A stretch of DNA of 64,000 nt from Photobacterium alginatilyticum (GTDB lineage: Bacteria > Pseudomonadota > Gammaproteobacteria > Enterobacterales > Vibrionaceae), in contig NZ_RSEJ01000008.1 of NCBI RefSeq assembly GCF_009910675.1, positions 62,001 to 126,000 of the forward strand. The letters run 5' to 3'. This document shows, in pieces, positions 19,846-29,068 of this stretch (its first letter is position 1; every line of letters starts with the position of its first letter). Below the pieces are notes generated by a model. It saw only the letters and a program-made list of their open reading frames with translations. It did not search any database and was not told the origin of the DNA. A program made the translations under genes and the position numbers.

Positions 19846-20752
19846 ATTTGAAATTTGATGTGAATACCACTATGTGTTCACAAACCACCTGTGGGCTTTC
19901 AATATGACAGTGATGACCACCGTCAACGACTACCTGAGAGCCATTTTGCAACCAATATCTCCCGCCAGCTGGCTGGCTCAGGGTTTCAAATCCGCTTTGG
20001 CCGAGAATCGACAGCACCGGACATTGGATCTGTGACGCCAATGTCTTGGCGTGCTCTTTGGCCATGCGATACAGGGAGTCACAACGCAATTTATTATCAT
20101 GGCGCCAATACCAGCTCGAACCGTCCTGATAGGTGCCTCTCGCCACCAAAGGGGCAAGTTGTTCGGCCGACAGGTGGTTGACCACACAGCGTAACTGCAA
20201 GGCCTCCTGGAACGACGACATTCCCCTGCCCTTTCCCCATCGCTCGGCCCGACGACGGTAGCGCTGCCTGCTGGCAATCCCGTCACGCAGGCGCTGTACC
20301 GCCAGCTCCGACGACTCATGCAGCGGGGCAAGCCCTTCAATCAGCACAGCCCCGGCAACCTTGTCCGGAAAGACAGCCGCATAGCAACCGGCAACCAACG
20401 CCCCCAGCGAATGCCCGACCAGAAAAACCTCCCGGTCTGGCAACAAAGCCATCAGCTGATTAAGATCGTCAATATAATCAACAAAATGGTAATAGTTATC
20501 CTTGCTCCTAGGCTGAGAATAACCATGGCCCGGCCAATCAATTGCAATCAAATGACACTTTTCAGCCAATGTCACAAACAAGGCGTCAAAGCTGGCGGCA
20601 TTATCCTGCCAACCATGCAAGAACAGTAATATCGGCTTTTGATCACACGGGTAGGACAGCGGCGATGAAGGTGAAACAATCTCGCCCGGATGCTGAAATG
20701 AACACAATCCTGCCAGCGTTATCTCCGCCAGCCGGAAGCGTGTATTGTACAT
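19844..20752 (-). CDS. Alpha/beta hydrolase
   Basis: A 302-residue alpha/beta-hydrolase fold protein. The oxyanion/early-strand motif is LLFLHGWQDNAASFD, the nucleophile elbow is VGHSLGALVAG (Ser), and the catalytic His is in VVDGGHHCHIE near the C-terminus. I start it at ATG 20752 rather than the TTG at 20764. It follows the Slp lipoprotein gene by 24 nt in the same direction and precedes fadD, so it may belong to a slp-hydrolase transcript. Substrate unknown; an esterase or lipid-related role is suggested only by the neighbour. Confidence 0.85.
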   Translation of the reverse strand: MYNTRFRLAEITLAGLCSFQHPGEIVSPSSPLSYPCDQKPILLFLHGWQDNAASFDALFVTLAEKCHLIAIDWPGHGYSQPRSKDNYYHFVDYIDDLNQLMALLPDREVFLVGHSLGALVAGCYAAVFPDKVAGAVLIEGLAPLHESSELAVQRLRDGIASRQRYRRRAERWGKGRGMSSFQEALQLRCVVNHLSAEQLAPLVARGTYQDGSSWYWRHDNKLRCDSLYRMAKEHAKTLASQIQCPVLSILGQSGFETLSQPAGGRYWLQNGSQVVVDGGHHCHIESPQVVCEHIVVFTSNFK

Positions 20753-20776
20753 TACACTCGACACAACACTCTCAAT

Positions 20777-21331
20777 CTACTTGGTCACCCGTTGCGTGAC
20801 CTCGCCCCGGGTAAAGCCCACGCCATAGCTCATAAACGAGCATCGTGTACCGATACAGTCATGGTAGCGGGCAAAATCATCAATCCGAATTTCCTGTTTG
20901 ACCTGCCATAACTGCCGACCGGAAATATCCACGACAGGAAACTGGTAGTCAAAGTCGCCCACAGTCCCCTGCTCCTGACCGCTGACTTTGCCGACCACGG
21001 TCAGTAGCCGACCGGGGCGATACTCCAACGGTTCGATAAATCCTTCGGCATATCCGACAAAGCGCCCCTGCGGTTTCGCATCTATCTTGGGTCTGCCGTC
21101 GCTGGTCAAAGGCAGGCTGACTATCTCGATCCGAGTACGTCGCTTCTCATTGTGGATAGCAGCGATAACGCCACCGAGTCGAACTTCCTGCTCCTGAGCA
21201 ATCGCAGGATTATCGCGTATAAGCATAAAGTCGGTGATGGGACTCTCTGACTGAGTGCGCAAGCTTTCAGGCACGCTGGCGCAGCCTACCATAAAGACCG
21301 TTAACAGCCCAAGAAATAGCACTCTAAACAT
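20777..21331 (-). CDS. Slp-family outer membrane lipoprotein
   Basis: A 184-residue lipoprotein of the Slp/YeaY family. The signal peptide MFRVLFLGLLTVFMVGCAS ends in a lipobox with Cys17. The mature domain contains VRLGGVIAAI, TRIEIVSLPL and GRFVGYAEGFIEPLEY, typical of Slp proteins, which are outer-membrane lipoproteins induced in stationary phase or starvation in E. coli. Position between fadD and tsaB-yoaA is the same as yeaY in E. coli. Confidence 0.9.
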   Translation of the reverse strand: MFRVLFLGLLTVFMVGCASVPESLRTQSESPITDFMLIRDNPAIAQEQEVRLGGVIAAIHNEKRRTRIEIVSLPLTSDGRPKIDAKPQGRFVGYAEGFIEPLEYRPGRLLTVVGKVSGQEQGTVGDFDYQFPVVDISGRQLWQVKQEIRIDDFARYHDCIGTRCSFMSYGVGFTRGEVTQRVTK

Positions 21332-21388
21332 CAGATACTCCTAGACAAATGCTCATTATCCAGTCAACTTTACAGATTGTCAGACAGG

Positions 21389-21670
21389 CTAAACGTAGAC
21401 GTCGACACCAACCAGGGAGGACAGTTCTTCCTTACGATTTTGGTACATTACACCCATGTAGGAATCGAGGGCCTGGCGGTTCTTGCCCTCAGGTTCGTCA
21501 TACTGAATTTTGGAATGGGCATCTTGGATCAGCTCCGGATCACGGACCGATTTGGCCACCGCCTTTGCGACCACCGTCTGTTCGGCAGCCACAGGTGCCT
21601 GTACCGGTTTATTGACCCGGGGCTTGTGCGGGGAATGTATTGATGTTGGTAAACGTTGAATTGAAACCAT
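21389..21670 (-). CDS. Conserved hypothetical protein, 93 aa
   Basis: A 93-residue protein with no signal peptide. The first half is Pro/Lys/Ala-rich and probably disordered (HSPHKPRVNKPVQAPVAAEQ); the second half looks helical and amphipathic (DPELIQDAHSKIQY, KNRQALDSYMGVMYQNRKEE) and ends in LVGVDVYV. It lies between tsaB and the Slp gene on the same strand. I do not recognise a domain. The ATG has TAGG about 10 nt upstream. Codon use looks like that of its neighbours, so I accept it as a real gene of unknown function. Confidence 0.7.
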   Translation of the reverse strand: MVSIQRLPTSIHSPHKPRVNKPVQAPVAAEQTVVAKAVAKSVRDPELIQDAHSKIQYDEPEGKNRQALDSYMGVMYQNRKEELSSLVGVDVYV

Positions 21671-21802
21671 AATGCAATACCTATCGGCAGTGTGGATCCT
21701 TCAGCTGATTGCAAAGGCCGTCAGAGGAGCCAGACAGGGCTCATTCCGGCACTTAAGATCAGGGTGCTGTGCTTTCGAAGCCCGGCACCCAAATTCTAGT
21801 TA

Positions 21803-22504
21803 TTACTCACGGCCCGGCAGCTTCTTCCAGGTAACCGTGTCACGCAGGTAAACCGGGCTGGCATGCTCGGCATCAACGGCCTCGCCTCGAGCCAGCGCAA
21901 ATTTCGCCAAGTGAACCATATCCTGAGAATCCGGATATAAAACAGTTCCTTTCTCCATTTGGACCTTCAGCTCAGCGAGAGGTTCAGCGTAACTCTCCCA
22001 ACCTGTACCGGCTGTGAACCAAGGGCCATTCTCAGCGCGGAACTGCTCAAGCAGCCCTTCAGGACGAATCACCAACTCATTGTCAACGACGCGCCAGTCG
22101 CCATCAGCCTGGCGCTGGTACTGCCCCCAGTAGATCTCCCCCATACGGGCATCAATGGCCGCCAGTACCTGCTCAGACTGATGCAGGCGATAGGATCCCT
22201 GAGCCATAGCGGCCAACGTCGAGACACCAAGCATCGGTAAGTCTGCGCCAAAGGCCAGACCCTGAGCAATGCCAATACCGATACGGACACCGGTAAAGCT
22301 GCCCGGTCCACGACCAAAGGCCAGTGCGTCTAGCTGGTTGAGCTTCAGGCCGCCTTCGGCCAGAACGGTATCCACCATCGGCAGAATCTTCGTCGTATGC
22401 TCACGCGGGGCATACTCACAACGTGAAATGACATCGTTGCCTACCATTAGGGCAACAGAACAATTTTCGGTTGCAGTATCGACTGCAAGGATTTTGGTGC
22501 TCAT
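21803..22504 (-). CDS. tsaB: tRNA threonylcarbamoyladenosine biosynthesis protein TsaB
   Basis: TsaB (YeaZ) is an ASKHA-fold paralogue of TsaD that, with TsaD and TsaE, forms the complex making t6A37 in ANN-decoding tRNAs. The 233 residues include [16 protein letters not shown] at the N-terminus and [23 protein letters not shown]. It lacks the TsaD metal-binding His pair, as expected. Its ATG directly abuts the yoaA stop (22505), indicating tight coupling, as in E. coli (yoaA-tsaB). Confidence 0.95.
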   Translation of the reverse strand: MSTKILAVDTATENCSVALMVGNDVISRCEYAPREHTTKILPMVDTVLAEGGLKLNQLDALAFGRGPGSFTGVRIGIGIAQGLAFGADLPMLGVSTLAAMAQGSYRLHQSEQVLAAIDARMGEIYWGQYQRQADGDWRVVDNELVIRPEGLLEQFRAENGPWFTAGTGWESYAEPLAELKVQMEKGTVLYPDSQDMVHLAKFALARGEAVDAEHASPVYLRDTVTWKKLPGRE

Positions 22505-24463
22505 TCAAGCCTCTGAATGCTGGTCGTCACACTGAACAGTACTCGCGTTTCCGTTCACTGCAGACAAAAACTGCCCGACACCATCAACATCCCGCGTACG
22601 TGGGATTGGTGGCAAGCTTCTTAAAAATACCGCGCCATACGGACGCGTTACCAAACGATTATCGCAGATGACCAACACGCCTTTATCCTGCTTATCGCGA
22701 ATAAGACGCCCAACACCCTGTTTCAGGGTGATCACTGCATCGGGTATTTGAACTTGCGAAAAGGGGTCCCCGCCACGCAGGCGACAATCCTCGATTCGCG
22801 CTTTCAGCAACGGATCATCCGGTGCTGTAAAGGGCAATTTGTCGATGATAACACAGCTGAGGGCTTGTCCTCTAACATCGACGCCTTCCCAAAATGCCCC
22901 CGTCGCTACCAACAAGGCATTACCACGCTCCAGATATTCCGCCAACAACTTTTGCTTGGTGGTTTCCCCCTGAACCAGTACCGGCAAATCCAGTACCGCC
23001 CGAAACCCTTCTGCCAGCTCACGGACCATCTGATGCGAGGTACATAGGAAGAAACAGCGGCCATCGTTGGCCTCAATAACCGGAGCCAGCATCTCCACCA
23101 GCCTGTCGGCAATACCAAAGCTATTGGGTTCGGGAAGAAAACGGGGCACGCACAGCAGGGCCTGCTGCTGATAGTCAAACGGGCTTTCCAGCGCAAACTG
23201 CTGCTTGGGCTCTAACCCAAGGCGGTGGCTGAAATGGCTAAAATCATCATCGACCGCCAGGGTGGCTGAGGTAAATATCCAGGCTCCCGGCTGCAACTGC
23301 ATCTGTTCACGGAATTTTTCCGCCACCGACAGCGGGGTGATATTCAGGCTGAAATGACGCGGGGTACATTCATACCAATAGGAATAGCCGGTGATAGAGG
23401 TATCGGAAAGTCTGGCCAACTTAGCTTTTAGCAAGGTCGCCCGCTCGAAAGCCGCATCGAGTAACTGGCTGCGCCCAAGGGCCAGCTTGAGCACCTCATG
23501 GGTCAGATCAAGCGCGTCATTTAACCGGGTCAGCTCACGCTGAATCGCCGGGCTGGTTACCGCTTCGCGCCAGTTGCCTCGAAAACCGGGTTCGCCCAGC
23601 ACGATACGTAAATCAGAGGCCGACTGGGCCAACCTATCGGCCGTTTTCTGCAGCTGACGCATGTCTTTGGCTTCAGTGCGATAGCCAATTTCGACATCTT
23701 TTGCCAGTTCCTGCACCTGGCGGCTGGTCAGGCTCTGGCCAAAATACTGGCTGGCAATATCCGGCATCTGGTGAGCCTCATCGAAGATAAAGACTTCCGC
23801 TTCAGGAATTAATTCACCAAACCCTGTTTCCTTGATAGCCAGATCCGCCAGGAACAGGTGGTGATTCACGACGACGACATCCGCTTCCATCGCCTTGCGG
23901 CGCGCTTTGACAACAAAGCAATCCTCATAGGACGGGCATTCCCGGCCGATGCAATTGTCGTTGTTTGAAGTGATCATCGGGATCACCGGACTGTCTTCAG
24001 CAATCGTTTCGCACTCGCCAAGATCGCCAGTGTGGGTGGTCGAAGACCAGCTGCGGACCTTCACCAACTGGCTCAACAAGGTAGGATCGACATGCGTGCC
24101 ATGGCTTTCGGTGATCTGGCGGCTCAAACGGTCGAGGCACAAGTAGTTGGCCCGTCCCTTCAGCAGGGAGACCAACCCGGTAAAGCCCAGGGCATCGGCC
24201 ATTAAAGGTAGATCCCGGTGAAAAAGCTGCTCCTGCAGGTTCTTCGAGCCGGTACTGATAATGGTTTTTTTACCGCGAACCAACGCCGGGACTAAATAGG
24301 CAAAGGTCTTGCCGGTACCCGTCCCCGCCTCCACCACCAGTTGGGTCTGTTCACAAATTGCATCATCGACAGCCTGAGCCATGTCAATCTGCGGCTGGCG
24401 AGCTTGGAAACCGGGTATGGCTTTGTCGAGTGCGCCACCTGAGGCGAAAAACTTGGCAATCAT
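22505..24463 (-). CDS. yoaA: DinG-family ATP-dependent DNA helicase YoaA
   Basis: YoaA is an XPD/DinG-type iron-sulphur helicase; in E. coli it acts with HolC to help repair stalled forks. The 652-residue protein has Walker A EAGTGTGKTFAYLVPAL, four cluster cysteines (one in YLCLDRL, three in NCIGRECPSYEDC), the DEAH box IFDEAHQMPDI and the C-terminal motif VI ITLKQGVGRLIRDKQD. It opens the yoaA-tsaB unit. The upstream 147 nt contain its promoter but no clear LexA box. Confidence 0.94.
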   Translation of the reverse strand: MIAKFFASGGALDKAIPGFQARQPQIDMAQAVDDAICEQTQLVVEAGTGTGKTFAYLVPALVRGKKTIISTGSKNLQEQLFHRDLPLMADALGFTGLVSLLKGRANYLCLDRLSRQITESHGTHVDPTLLSQLVKVRSWSSTTHTGDLGECETIAEDSPVIPMITSNNDNCIGRECPSYEDCFVVKARRKAMEADVVVVNHHLFLADLAIKETGFGELIPEAEVFIFDEAHQMPDIASQYFGQSLTSRQVQELAKDVEIGYRTEAKDMRQLQKTADRLAQSASDLRIVLGEPGFRGNWREAVTSPAIQRELTRLNDALDLTHEVLKLALGRSQLLDAAFERATLLKAKLARLSDTSITGYSYWYECTPRHFSLNITPLSVAEKFREQMQLQPGAWIFTSATLAVDDDFSHFSHRLGLEPKQQFALESPFDYQQQALLCVPRFLPEPNSFGIADRLVEMLAPVIEANDGRCFFLCTSHQMVRELAEGFRAVLDLPVLVQGETTKQKLLAEYLERGNALLVATGAFWEGVDVRGQALSCVIIDKLPFTAPDDPLLKARIEDCRLRGGDPFSQVQIPDAVITLKQGVGRLIRDKQDKGVLVICDNRLVTRPYGAVFLRSLPPIPRTRDVDGVGQFLSAVNGNASTVQCDDQHSEA

Positions 24464-24610
24464 TCCAACGAACTTATTGGTTATATATACAGTAGAGAAA
24501 CAACATTATGCCAAGTTTGCCAGCCTGCGACTACGGTTATTTATACCCGGGATGCCAGTGAGTTAGACGAGCAGATCTCTGGTTGCCATATCAGCAACCA
24601 GAGATGCTAA

Positions 24611-25087
24611 TTAGGGTGCTGTAACAATGTCAGCTTTAGTCGAGCCAACTATTTCCATCAACTCTTGCTGTTCTTTTTCCGGCACGCCATGTTTGTCCAG
24701 TACCCCTTTCAGCAAGACCTCCATCTGCTGCCAGTCATTCTCCGAAATGTTCAAGTGGGCATGGGCATCTTTCATTGACCGCCCCTGATATTTACACGAG
24801 CCGCCGGTGGCATTACAAACCATCGCCGTGACCTGATATTTCAGGTAGGGCGCCGGAACCACTTTTCGTGCCGCATCAATTGCCGGGTTGGCATTAAGAG
24901 TGTCATCGACCACTATCACATCGATAAAATCGCTGACGACAACCGAAATAGGCTGCAGCCCCCCCAGCCGGGTATACAACGACTTGGTGTCCTGGGAATG
25001 ACTGTCAGCATAGGCGAATCCGATACCAAGCAACGGTAGGGTGAGCAAAAGGGTTTTCAAAAAATATGTCAGCCGTTGTGACAACAT
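24611..25087 (-). CDS. Exported group 1 truncated haemoglobin
   Basis: A 158-residue protein: signal peptide residues 1-27 (MLSQRLTYFLKTLLLTLPLLG, cleavage AYA-DS), then a truncated globin domain with LYTRLGGLQPISVVVSDFID at the start, the Gly-rich CNATGGSCKYQGRSM loop and the proximal His in MKDAHAHLNISENDW. The two Cys flanking the GG loop could form a disulphide in the periplasm. Group 1 truncated haemoglobins bind O2 or NO; a periplasmic location is less common. A strong AGGAGG site precedes the ATG. It is monocistronic and divergent from purU. Confidence 0.88.
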   Translation of the reverse strand: MLSQRLTYFLKTLLLTLPLLGIGFAYADSHSQDTKSLYTRLGGLQPISVVVSDFIDVIVVDDTLNANPAIDAARKVVPAPYLKYQVTAMVCNATGGSCKYQGRSMKDAHAHLNISENDWQQMEVLLKGVLDKHGVPEKEQQELMEIVGSTKADIVTAP

Positions 25088-25239
25088 AGCTTCCTCCTAG
25101 ATAATGCTACTCATTAGTTAGGTTTTTGCTCAAATGGCAACTATCACTGAAACTAATTCGAATTTTGTTTTGACCCTGAAATAAATACGCGGTAAATAAA
25201 AGAGAATGGAAATATAAATATAGTAGTTCAAGGAAGCAC

Positions 25240-26073
25240 ATGGAAACCAAAACCCTTCTCACCGACTGCCCAGATGCAATGGGTTTAATATCGAAAATCA
25301 CTAACATCTGTTACAAACACCAGCTAAACATTATTCATAACAATGAATTTGTTGATCACTCCCATACCCGCTTTTTTATGCGCACAGAACTGGAAGGCGT
25401 ATTTAATGACGAAACCTTTTTGTTTGATCTTGATCGCGCTCTCCCAGAAGGCAGCTACCGCCGCCTGGTCAGCTCCGCCCGCAAACGCATTGTGATTATG
25501 GTCACCAAAGAAGCACACTGTCTGGGCGATATTCTGGTCAAAGCCTTTGATGGGACTTTAGATGTTGAAATTGCCGCTGTTGTCGGCAACTACGATACGC
25601 TGGCCGGGCTAACCGAGAAATTTGATATCCCGTTCCATCACGTCTGCCACGAAGGGCTGAGCCGCGAGGCCCATGAGGAAAAAATGCTTGAGGCCGTCAA
25701 GCAGTACAATCCCGACTATGTCGTACTGGCTAAGTATATGCGGATCCTGACGCCAAACTTTGTCGCCCAGTTCCCGCACCAGATCATCAATATCCACCAC
25801 AGTTTCCTGCCGGCCTTCATCGGAGCCAAGCCTTATCTGCAGGCCTTTGAGCGCGGGGTGAAAATCATCGGGGCGACCGCCCACTTTGTTACCAACGATT
25901 TAGACGAAGGCCCGATCATTACCCAGAATGTCATCAACGTTGATCATAACTTCAGTGCCAGCGACATGGCCCGCTCGGGACGTGATGTCGAGAAATCAGT
26001 TCTGAGCAAGGCACTTGGCTTAGTGGTGGATGACAAGGTATTTGTACATGGCAACCGAACGGTGATTTTGTAA
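25240..26073 (+). CDS. purU: Formyltetrahydrofolate deformylase
   Basis: PurU hydrolyses 10-formyl-THF to THF and formate, balancing the one-carbon pool and feeding PurT. The 277-residue protein has an N-terminal ACT domain (TDCPDAMGLISKITNICYKH, about residues 1-80) that senses glycine and methionine in E. coli, and a formyltransferase domain with the Asn-His-Asp catalytic set in INIHHSFLPAFIGAKPY and THFVTNDLDEGPIITQ-like TAHFVTNDLDEGP. An AAGGA site precedes the ATG. It appears monocistronic. Confidence 0.96.
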   Translation: METKTLLTDCPDAMGLISKITNICYKHQLNIIHNNEFVDHSHTRFFMRTELEGVFNDETFLFDLDRALPEGSYRRLVSSARKRIVIMVTKEAHCLGDILVKAFDGTLDVEIAAVVGNYDTLAGLTEKFDIPFHHVCHEGLSREAHEEKMLEAVKQYNPDYVVLAKYMRILTPNFVAQFPHQIINIHHSFLPAFIGAKPYLQAFERGVKIIGATAHFVTNDLDEGPIITQNVINVDHNFSASDMARSGRDVEKSVLSKALGLVVDDKVFVHGNRTVIL

Positions 26074-26167
26074 TAGATTTTTTGGGTTCTGCAAGCAGGA
26101 CCCAAAACCTCACGGTAGAGTCGATCTCCTGCTTACCCTGGAAGCTAAGACCTGTTGTTCCTGGAAT

Positions 26168-26761
26168 CTATTCCCCCGACTCTTCTTCGCTGTCAATCAC
26201 CTCTTTTAGCGAGCACGGATGCAGCTTGATACACACCCCTTCCTTTTTAAAGGCATAGGTCGGATTTGGCAGGCGCTCTTTCTCGCCCGACGGCATGCTG
26301 ACCTTCACCTTAATATCTTGCTCTGCCAGTTTATCCCACGGCAACAGCGGAAACGCCTCATCCAGTCTGACTTTAAGCTCATCGGTAGTGCTTGCCCTGG
26401 TCGGAATAACAAACTCAATATGCTCCCAGCCTTGTTGCGGGTAGATCTTATCGCCCGGATACGGCAATTCCAGAGCCTCTACACGCCAACACCCTACCTC
26501 AAGCGGCTGGTGAAAACCGATCACAATAATCGGTCGCCCGTTGATTTCATTGTTCGACCATTCCTCGCCGTATTCCAGCCAGGCCTGGTGCAACGCCCTG
26601 GCCACTTCAAGGTCATTAACCCGTAATGCAATATGATCAGCCCGGTAGCCAGACAGCGATATATTCATCTCTTGTGCCAGTGACTCGATACGCGCGACAA
26701 AAGCAGGCAGCCCGGCCAGCATTTGTTCGGGGTGAAGACCGTCATCAATTAGCTTCTGCAT
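26168..26761 (-). CDS. yecM: YecM-family VOC superfamily protein
   Basis: A 197-residue protein of the YecM family, a vicinal-oxygen-chelate fold with putative metal-binding His and Glu residues (DHIALRVND; GWEHIEFVIP) but no known reaction. I start it at ATG 26761 (MQKLIDDG) because CTGGAG lies just upstream and the family begins here; the frame is open 42 codons further but that extension is not YecM-like. It sits divergent from argS, which is also near yecM in E. coli. Confidence 0.9.
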   Translation of the reverse strand: MQKLIDDGLHPEQMLAGLPAFVARIESLAQEMNISLSGYRADHIALRVNDLEVARALHQAWLEYGEEWSNNEINGRPIIVIGFHQPLEVGCWRVEALELPYPGDKIYPQQGWEHIEFVIPTRASTTDELKVRLDEAFPLLPWDKLAEQDIKVKVSMPSGEKERLPNPTYAFKKEGVCIKLHPCSLKEVIDSEEESGE

Positions 26762-27019
26762 GTTTTTTCTCCAGTTATTACTGCATCGGGAAACGAACGC
26801 ATAATTATCCATAGTTTTAGGTTGAGAGAAACCCCGTCTAAGGTGACGACAGGCCTTGTTGCTGCTTGATTTGTGCATAATTTTCACGTTCTATCCAAAA
26901 CGAAAAAAAAATCGCAAACAATGCCTTTTTCGGGTTGCCAAAACACCTAACTTTGTGGGTATTATTAAGGCAATGCAATGTACGTATTCAAGATAACACC
27001 TCTGATCCAAGAGAGTGTC

Positions 27020-27102
27020 CCGTCAAAAATACTCATGTGATCCCCACCAGCATTCATTATGCTGCAATTGATGTGGCCTGCTTGCGTGATTATTTTTGAC
27101 GG
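27020..27102 (+). repeat. 12-bp inverted repeat bounding an 83-nt element in the argS leader
   Basis: CCGTCAAAAATA (27020-27031) is the exact complement of TATTTTTGACGG (27091-27102). Between them is a second hairpin CAGCAT-TCATT-ATGCTG, itself bracketed by CCAC and GTGG. It lies 94 nt before the argS GTG start. It could be a structured leader RNA, a small transposon-derived element or two operator half-sites; no target-site duplication is obvious. Confidence 0.6.
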
Positions 27103-27195
27103 TTTTGCTTCTGGCAGCTCTTGAATACCGTGACGTTTTTGCCTCGCCAGTACAATCAGTCTACTGGCGAACTAAATGATTTAAAGGATAAGCGT

Positions 27196-28926
27196 GTGAA
27201 CATTCAAGCACTAATTAACGATAAAGTATCTCAGGCATTAGAAGCCGCAGGCGCACCAGCAGGTAGCCCAGCAGCGGTTCGCCAGTCTGCGAAAGCACAG
27301 TTTGGTGACTACCAGGCTAACGGTGTCATGGGCGTAGCCAAAAAGCTTGGCACTAACCCTCGCGAGTTCGCACAAAAAGTTATCGACGTACTGGATCTTG
27401 ACGGTATCGCAGAGAAAGTTGAAATCGCAGGCCCTGGCTTCATCAACATTTTCCTAAGCAAAACCTGGCTGGCCGAGCGTGCGGAAGAAGCTTTGGCTGA
27501 CGAACGTCTTGGCGTTGCCAAAGAAGAGCAGAAAACTATCGTTGTTGACTACTCAGCGCCGAACGTTGCCAAAGAAATGCACGTGGGCCACCTGCGTTCA
27601 ACTATCATTGGTGATGCTGTTGTTCGTACCCTTGAGCACCTGGGCCACAAAGTCGTGCGTGCCAACCACATCGGTGACTGGGGCACTCAGTTTGGTATGC
27701 TGATTGCCAACCTGGAGCGTGTTCAGCAAGAATCTGGCGAAGTGTCGATGGAGCTGTCCGACCTTGAAGCCTTCTACCGCGAATCCAAAAAACTTTACGA
27801 CGAAGACGAAGAGTTCGCAAAGCGCGCACGTAACTACGTTGTTAAGCTACAGGGCGGCGACGAGTACTGCGCTGAAATGTGGAAGAAGCTGGTTGACGTT
27901 ACTATGGTCCAAAACCAGCATAACTACGATCGCCTGAATGTCTCCCTGACCCGTGATAACGTCATGGGCGAATCCATGTACAACGACATGCTACCAGGCA
28001 TTGTTGCCGACCTTAAAGAAAAAGGTCTGGCGGTTGAAGACGACGGCGCACAGGTTGTCTTCCTTGAGGAATACAAGAACAAAGACGGCGAGCCTATGGG
28101 TGTTATCATCCAGAAGCGTGATGGCGGCTTCCTATACACCACCACCGATATCGCCTGTGCCAAATACCGTTACGAGCAGCTTGGCGCTGACCGTGTGCTT
28201 TACTTCATCGACTCACGTCAGCACCAGCACCTGATGCAGGCATGGACGATTGTTCGTAAGGCCGGCTATGTACCAGAAGAAGTTACCCTGGAGCACCACG
28301 CCTTCGGTATGATGCTGGGTAAAGACGGTCGTCCGTTCAAGACCCGTGCGGGTGGTACCGTTCGCCTTGCCGATCTTCTGGACGAAGCAGAAGAGCGCGC
28401 AGCGAAGCTAATCGAAGCGAAGAACCCCGATCTGGATGCTGCGGAAAAAGAAAACATTGCCAAGACTGTTGCGATGGCTGCAGTTAAATACGCAGATCTT
28501 TCCAAGCACCGTACCACTGACTACATCTTCGACTGGGACAACATGCTGGCCTTCGAAGGTAACACGGCACCATACATGCAGTATGCATACACCCGTGTTG
28601 CTTCTATCTTCAAACGTGCCGATGTTAAGCTTGCTGATCTGACGCACCCTGTTGTGATTAACGAAGAAAAGGAGCAGGCACTTCTGTCCACCCTGCTTCA
28701 GTTCGAGGAAGCCGTTCAGACCGTTGCTCGCGAAGGTCACCCACACGTAATGTGTAGCTACCTGTTCGAGCTTGCCGGCAAGTTCTCTAGCTTCTATGAA
28801 GCCTGCCCAATCCTCAATGCCGAGGAAGCAGTGAAGCAAAGCCGTCTGAAACTGGCTCTACTAACAGCTAACACTATCAAGCAGGGTCTTGATCTGCTAG
28901 GTATCGAAACACTAGAACGTATGTAA
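27196..28926 (+). CDS. argS: Arginyl-tRNA synthetase
   Basis: ArgRS (576 residues) charges tRNA-Arg; like other ArgRS it needs the tRNA to activate arginine. The start is the GTG at 27196 ([10 protein letters not shown] follows), supported by AAAGGA upstream and by alignment to E. coli ArgS; an upstream in-frame TTG at 27121 is not needed. Visible are the N-terminal additional domain ([17 protein letters not shown]), the HIGH-type motif [16 protein letters not shown], the degenerate KMSK region [16 protein letters not shown], and the C-terminal DALR anticodon-binding domain ending in IETLERM. Confidence 0.97.
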   Translation: MNIQALINDKVSQALEAAGAPAGSPAAVRQSAKAQFGDYQANGVMGVAKKLGTNPREFAQKVIDVLDLDGIAEKVEIAGPGFINIFLSKTWLAERAEEALADERLGVAKEEQKTIVVDYSAPNVAKEMHVGHLRSTIIGDAVVRTLEHLGHKVVRANHIGDWGTQFGMLIANLERVQQESGEVSMELSDLEAFYRESKKLYDEDEEFAKRARNYVVKLQGGDEYCAEMWKKLVDVTMVQNQHNYDRLNVSLTRDNVMGESMYNDMLPGIVADLKEKGLAVEDDGAQVVFLEEYKNKDGEPMGVIIQKRDGGFLYTTTDIACAKYRYEQLGADRVLYFIDSRQHQHLMQAWTIVRKAGYVPEEVTLEHHAFGMMLGKDGRPFKTRAGGTVRLADLLDEAEERAAKLIEAKNPDLDAAEKENIAKTVAMAAVKYADLSKHRTTDYIFDWDNMLAFEGNTAPYMQYAYTRVASIFKRADVKLADLTHPVVINEEKEQALLSTLLQFEEAVQTVAREGHPHVMCSYLFELAGKFSSFYEACPILNAEEAVKQSRLKLALLTANTIKQGLDLLGIETLERM

Positions 28927-28975
28927 TTTTTGCTATTTCATTCAAAGAAATAACCTGTTACATACTAAAAATCCG

Positions 28976-29010
28976 AAGCCTTCTAGGGTATCCTTAGAAG
29001 GCTTTTTTTA
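28976..29010 (+). terminator. Intrinsic terminator after argS
   Basis: AAGCCTTCTA-GGGTATCC-TTAGAAGGCTT with a following T run; AAGCCTTCTA pairs with TAGAAGGCTT. It is about 50 nt after the argS stop. Confidence 0.85.
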
Positions 29011-29068
29011 TGCTACCAGCATTCAATCAGTTTGCTTTTGTATTTGCGACAAAAATGGAATTCAAAGT

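Noticed and set aside
26079-26108. TTTTGGGTTCTGCAAGCAGGACCCAAAA between purU and yecM as a terminator
   Set aside because: The stem is good but neither strand has a T run after it (the T run precedes the stem on the plus strand), so I do not call it an intrinsic terminator; it may still act as a 3' stabilising hairpin.
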